In this document: piece by piece, positions 6,463-8,933 of the stretch
Layout: every line of letters begins with the position of its first letter
How positions within the stretch are numbered: position 1 is the first letter of the stretch
NCBI GenBank assembly: GCA_002426025.1
Contig: DINP01000038.1
Coordinates: forward strand, 23,773-32,705
Source of the DNA: Bacteroidales bacterium UBA5537
GTDB taxonomy: Bacteria > Bacteroidota > Bacteroidia > Bacteroidales > Lentimicrobiaceae
Direction of reading: 5' to 3'
Length of the DNA: 8,933 bases
Made by a program: the position numbers and the translations under genes
The notes under the pieces: generated by a model
Database searches by the model: none
What the model was told of the DNA's origin: nothing
What the model saw: the letters and a program-made list of their open reading frames with translations, nothing else

Positions 6463-6470
6463 TATCTTTG
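6463..6470 (+). promoter_or_regulatory. Possible -7 box for nfeD-floA
   Basis: TATCTTTG fits TAnnTTTG and ends 29 bases before the NfeD ATG. It overlaps the second copy of a tandem 8-base duplication, GATTATCT (6452-6459 and 6460-6467). The nearest upstream TTTG (6429-6432) is 30 bases away, so the -33 half is not supported. Confidence 0.4.
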
Positions 6471-6499
6471 TAACTGCCTCATGAAAAGTTAAAAACATT

Positions 6500-6967
6500 A
6501 TGTCCCTTACACTTATTATCATCCTGATTGTTGCCGGTTTGCTATTTCTGCTTCTCGAAATACTTGTTATTCCAGGTACTACAGTGGTTGGGATTGCCGG
6601 ATTGGGACTGATTGTTTTCTCAGTTTGGGAAACATATCATGTGTTTGGGAATCCTACCGGACATCTTATGCTGGCAGGAACAGTTGTACTTACTATTCTT
6701 GTGTTGGCACTAGCTTTAAAATCAAACACCTGGAATAGACTGATGTTAAAAACAAACATCAGTGGCAAAGTTAACGAGATTGATGTAGAGAAGATTCAGG
6801 CTGGTAATACCGGAAAAACCGTGTCAAGAATTGCCCCTTCAGGCAAAGCTGTTTTTAATAATGAATTTTTTGAAGTGCATACCAACGGCGATTTTATTGA
6901 TCAGGAAACTGAGGTTGTTGTTTCGCATTTAATTGATAATAAAATATTTGTAAAACGTAAATCGTAA
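6500..6967 (+). CDS. NfeD-like membrane protein (short form), partner of FloA
   Basis: The 155-residue protein has about three membrane segments (residues 3-24, 27-44 and 55-73) with the characteristic acidic residue and E-x-x-x-x-P-G turn after the first. A soluble C-terminal domain of about 55 residues follows ([13 protein letters not shown] stretch), typical of the NfeD OB-fold. It lacks the N-terminal ClpP-like serine protease domain of long NfeD proteins, so it is the short form. Short NfeD proteins are regularly encoded directly before flotillin-like floA and are thought to help form or regulate flotillin membrane microdomains. floA starts five bases after its stop. The ATG at 6500 has an A-rich, SD-less leader. 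Confidence 0.9.
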   Translation: MSLTLIIILIVAGLLFLLLEILVIPGTTVVGIAGLGLIVFSVWETYHVFGNPTGHLMLAGTVVLTILVLALALKSNTWNRLMLKTNISGKVNEIDVEKIQAGNTGKTVSRIAPSGKAVFNNEFFEVHTNGDFIDQETEVVVSHLIDNKIFVKRKS

Positions 6968-6972
6968 AAATT

Positions 6973-7980
6973 ATGGAACAAGGATTTTTAGTAATTGTAG
7001 CAATTGGTATAGCCTCGCTATTCGGCCTGTGGATAATCTTTTATTTTATCCCGGTTGGATTGTGGTTCTCAGCGTTGCTTTCAGGGGTGCGGGTATCGCT
7101 TATTCAACTTGTTTTTATGCGCTGGAGAAAAGTTCCCCCGTCAGTTATCGTTACTGCAATGATTAATGCAACAAAGGCGGGTTTATCAATAACGCGCGAT
7201 GAACTCGAAGCGCATTACCTTGCCGGAGGAAGGGTTAAACTGGTTGTTAATGCATTGATTTCGGCTGATAAAGCGAATATTCCACTTAACTTCAAAGCTG
7301 CAACGGCAATTGACCTTGCGGGACGCGATGTTTTTGAAGCGGTTCAGATGTCGGTAAATCCGAAGGTTATCAATACTCCGCCGATTGCTGCCGTAGCAAA
7401 AGATGGTATTCAGCTTATTGCAAAAGCTAGAGTAACTGTCAGGGCCAACATCAGGCAACTGGTTGGTGGAGCTGGTGAAGAAACCATTCTTGCCCGTGTA
7501 GGTGAAGGAGTTGTATCATCCATTGGTTCTTCCGATTCGCACAAAAGCGTTCTTGAAAATCCGGATTCAATCAGTAAAGTAGTTTTGTCAAAAGGGCTCG
7601 ATAGCGGAACAGCATTTGAAATTCTTTCAATTGATATTGCCGATATTGATGTTGGTAAAAACATTGGAGCTCAACTGCAAATGGATCAGGCTTTTGCCGA
7701 TAAAAATATCGCTCAGGCCAAAGCCGAAGAGCGTCGTGCAATGGCTGTAGCCAACGAGCAGGAAATGAAAGCCAAAGCCCAGGAAGCCCGCGCAAAGGTA
7801 ATTGAAGCTGAAGCCGAAATTCCTCGAGCTATCGCCGATTCATTCAGAAGCGGAAACCTGGGTTTAATGGACTATTATAAGTTCCAGAACATACAGGCCG
7901 ATACCAGGATGCGGGATTCAATCGCCGAACCACCCAAATCAAAACCAGGGCCAAAACCCAATGATAATCCGCAGAAATAA
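6973..7980 (+). CDS. floA: Flotillin-like protein FloA
   Basis: FloA is an SPFH/band-7 scaffold that organises membrane microdomains and influences envelope processes and membrane fluidity. The 335-residue protein has an N-terminal hydrophobic hairpin (about residues 5-36, with Pro27). The SPFH region contains ESHYLAGG-like [27 protein letters not shown] and [17 protein letters not shown]. An Ala/Glu-rich flotillin coiled coil follows (about residues 235-285, including [20 protein letters not shown]). Then come the conserved SGNLGLMDY and NIQADT segments. Large stretches match the Bacillus FloA (YqfA) type. The tail after about residue 315 is Pro/Lys/Asn-rich and probably disordered. It is co-transcribed with nfeD (five-base gap) and followed by a strong terminator. 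Confidence 0.96.
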   Translation: MEQGFLVIVAIGIASLFGLWIIFYFIPVGLWFSALLSGVRVSLIQLVFMRWRKVPPSVIVTAMINATKAGLSITRDELEAHYLAGGRVKLVVNALISADKANIPLNFKAATAIDLAGRDVFEAVQMSVNPKVINTPPIAAVAKDGIQLIAKARVTVRANIRQLVGGAGEETILARVGEGVVSSIGSSDSHKSVLENPDSISKVVLSKGLDSGTAFEILSIDIADIDVGKNIGAQLQMDQAFADKNIAQAKAEERRAMAVANEQEMKAKAQEARAKVIEAEAEIPRAIADSFRSGNLGLMDYYKFQNIQADTRMRDSIAEPPKSKPGPKPNDNPQK

Positions 7981-8004
7981 TCTGCTGCTAAAACAAATAA
8001 ATGG

Positions 8005-8033
8005 GCGCCCTGGAATAGCAGGGCGCTTTTTTT
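8005..8033 (+). terminator. Rho-independent terminator after floA
   Basis: A perfect 8-bp GC-rich stem pairs GCGCCCTG (8005-8012) with CAGGGCGC (8019-8026) around a 6-base loop, followed by seven T residues (8027-8033). It lies 24 bases past the floA stop and ends the nfeD-floA unit. Confidence 0.93.
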
Positions 8034-8068
8034 ACATTCTGTTAACAAGCTTTCAGGCTGGTAAACCG

Positions 8069-8076
8069 TAACTTTG
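8069..8076 (+). promoter_or_regulatory. Possible -7 box for the RelA/SpoT gene
   Basis: TAACTTTG fits TAnnTTTG and ends 17 bases before the ATG at 8094, downstream of the floA terminator where a new promoter is required. No TTTG sits at the standard upstream spacing; TTTC at 8051-8054 is only 14 bases away. Confidence 0.45.
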
Positions 8077-8093
8077 CATAGTTAATATTATAA

Positions 8094-8933
8094 ATGGAAA
8101 AGAGGGAAAACGAAAAAGAATTGAAGCAGGTGCGGGCTAAATACCGCCAACTCTACACTGCCTGCCTGCCATTTCTGAATACAGAAAGTCTGACTCACCT
8201 GAAAGATGCCTTCAGGTTAATGCTTAATGCACACAACAACCGGGTGAAATCAGATTCAGAGCCTTACTTCTTACATGCGGTTGATGTAGCCTGCATTGTT
8301 GCTGCCGAAATGCGGCTTGGACCTTCTTCCACAATTGCGGCTTTGCTGCACGATGTCGATCTTAATGTGGTAATTGAAGAGTACGTTAAGAAAGATAACA
8401 AACTGGCCGGGGTTGGCATTATAATACAGAGCCTGGATAAAATCGGGAAACTGCCGACTGAAAGACTGCCCGATAATTCTGAGAATTTTATCAGCCTGTT
8501 ACTTTCTCTTTCTGGAGATGTCAGGGCTGTGCTGATTATGCTTGCCGACCGATTGCATCGCATGCGCACCATTGATCTGTTATCGGAGAGCGAAAAGACG
8601 GCCACAGCATTGGAAACATCTATTCTCTATGCGCCTTTGGCTCACCGTCTTGGACTGTACAAGATCAAAGCTGAACTCGATGAATTATCGCTGCATTATT
8701 CCGATCCTGAAACATACAACAGATTGGCATCGCTCACAAAGCAGGCTGCTATTGACAACCGCGATTTCTTTAATGAGTTTCTTGATCCCGTTAAGGAGGA
8801 ACTGACCCGCCTTGGGTTAAACTATTCAATAAAAAACAGAACCAAATCTGTTTCATCGGTTTATTCTAAAATGAAAAAACAGGATGTAGGTTTTGAAGAT
8901 GTCTTTGATCTGTTTGCTATTCGCATCATCCTC
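8094..8933 (+). CDS. relA: RelA/SpoT-family (p)ppGpp enzyme, N-terminal 280 residues, hydrolase motif degenerate (cut by window edge)
   Basis: The ATG at 8094 opens a frame that runs to the window end without a stop. Residues about 30-190 are the HD hydrolase domain: EPYFLHAVDVA (His61), ALLHDVDLN (His86, Asp87) and LADRLHRMRT (Asp152). The synthetase domain then begins at about residue 245 with K-S-V-S-S-V-Y-S-K-M and D-L-F-A-I-R. Members make (p)ppGpp from GTP or GDP and ATP, and bifunctional ones also degrade it. The metal-binding His/His-Asp/Asp set is kept. However, the Glu-Asp that follows HD-x-x in bifunctional enzymes is Leu90-Asn91, the Asn of L-H-N-M-R-T is Arg156, and the Arg-Lys before S-G-E-P-Y is altered. 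I infer a weak or absent hydrolase, hence RelA-like. The synthetase core, TGS and ACT regions are outside the window. Confidence 0.9.
   Translation, partial: MEKRENEKELKQVRAKYRQLYTACLPFLNTESLTHLKDAFRLMLNAHNNRVKSDSEPYFLHAVDVACIVAAEMRLGPSSTIAALLHDVDLNVVIEEYVKKDNKLAGVGIIIQSLDKIGKLPTERLPDNSENFISLLLSLSGDVRAVLIMLADRLHRMRTIDLLSESEKTATALETSILYAPLAHRLGLYKIKAELDELSLHYSDPETYNRLASLTKQAAIDNRDFFNEFLDPVKEELTRLGLNYSIKNRTKSVSSVYSKMKKQDVGFEDVFDLFAIRIIL

Noticed and set aside
5360..7980. clpS, M48 protease, nfeD and floA as one novel membrane proteolysis system
   Set aside because: Each pair is a known arrangement. A separate -7 box precedes nfeD, and nothing in the sequence links the two pairs beyond adjacency.

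Overview
The window is chromosomal housekeeping DNA from a member of the Bacteroidota. Four signs support this. The -7 boxes in front of most first genes fit TAnnTTTG, the form used by the Bacteroidota primary sigma factor. Start codons lack Shine-Dalgarno leaders. A DUF4295 gene follows rpmG, an arrangement typical of the phylum. The proteins also look like Bacteroidota versions of their families (ClpS with an NDDFNTFDF-type pocket, single-cysteine L33). The DNA is moderately AT-rich and even in style. I see no insertion sequence, phage gene, CRISPR array, tRNA or rRNA.

Layout: 1-167 (minus) is the N-terminal part of a XerD-type tyrosine recombinase running off the left edge. 168-426 is a divergent intergenic region with two short perfect palindromes and a well-formed promoter for rpmG. 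427-780 holds two small ribosomal genes, rpmG (bL33) and a DUF4295 protein (probably bL38), closed by a terminator. 917-3258 holds ftsY (SRP receptor) and rimO (methylthiolation of ribosomal protein S12), continuing the translation and secretion theme. 3315-4570 holds a secreted MORN-repeat protein and a PaaI-type hotdog thioesterase. 4580-5233 (minus) is a CoA-pyrophosphatase-type Nudix hydrolase, convergent with the thioesterase and divergent from the next unit. 5360-6446 is clpS plus an M48 metalloprotease lipoprotein. 6500-7980 is an nfeD-floA flotillin pair ended by a strong terminator. 8094-8933 is the first 280 codons of a RelA/SpoT-family alarmone enzyme, cut by the right edge.

Functional links: the left half concerns protein synthesis and targeting (L33, DUF4295, FtsY, RimO). 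The middle and right concern protein quality control and envelope organisation (ClpS N-degron adaptor, M48 protease, NfeD/FloA membrane microdomains) and stringent-response signalling.

I found no convincing undescribed multi-gene system. The point most worth a second look is the RelA/SpoT protein. Its HD (hydrolase) domain keeps the metal-binding His, His-Asp and Asp positions but has lost the downstream Glu-Asp pair and other substrate-contact residues, so it is probably a synthetase-biased, RelA-like enzyme. The promoter and leader pattern and the palindromes between xerD and rpmG are secondary points.
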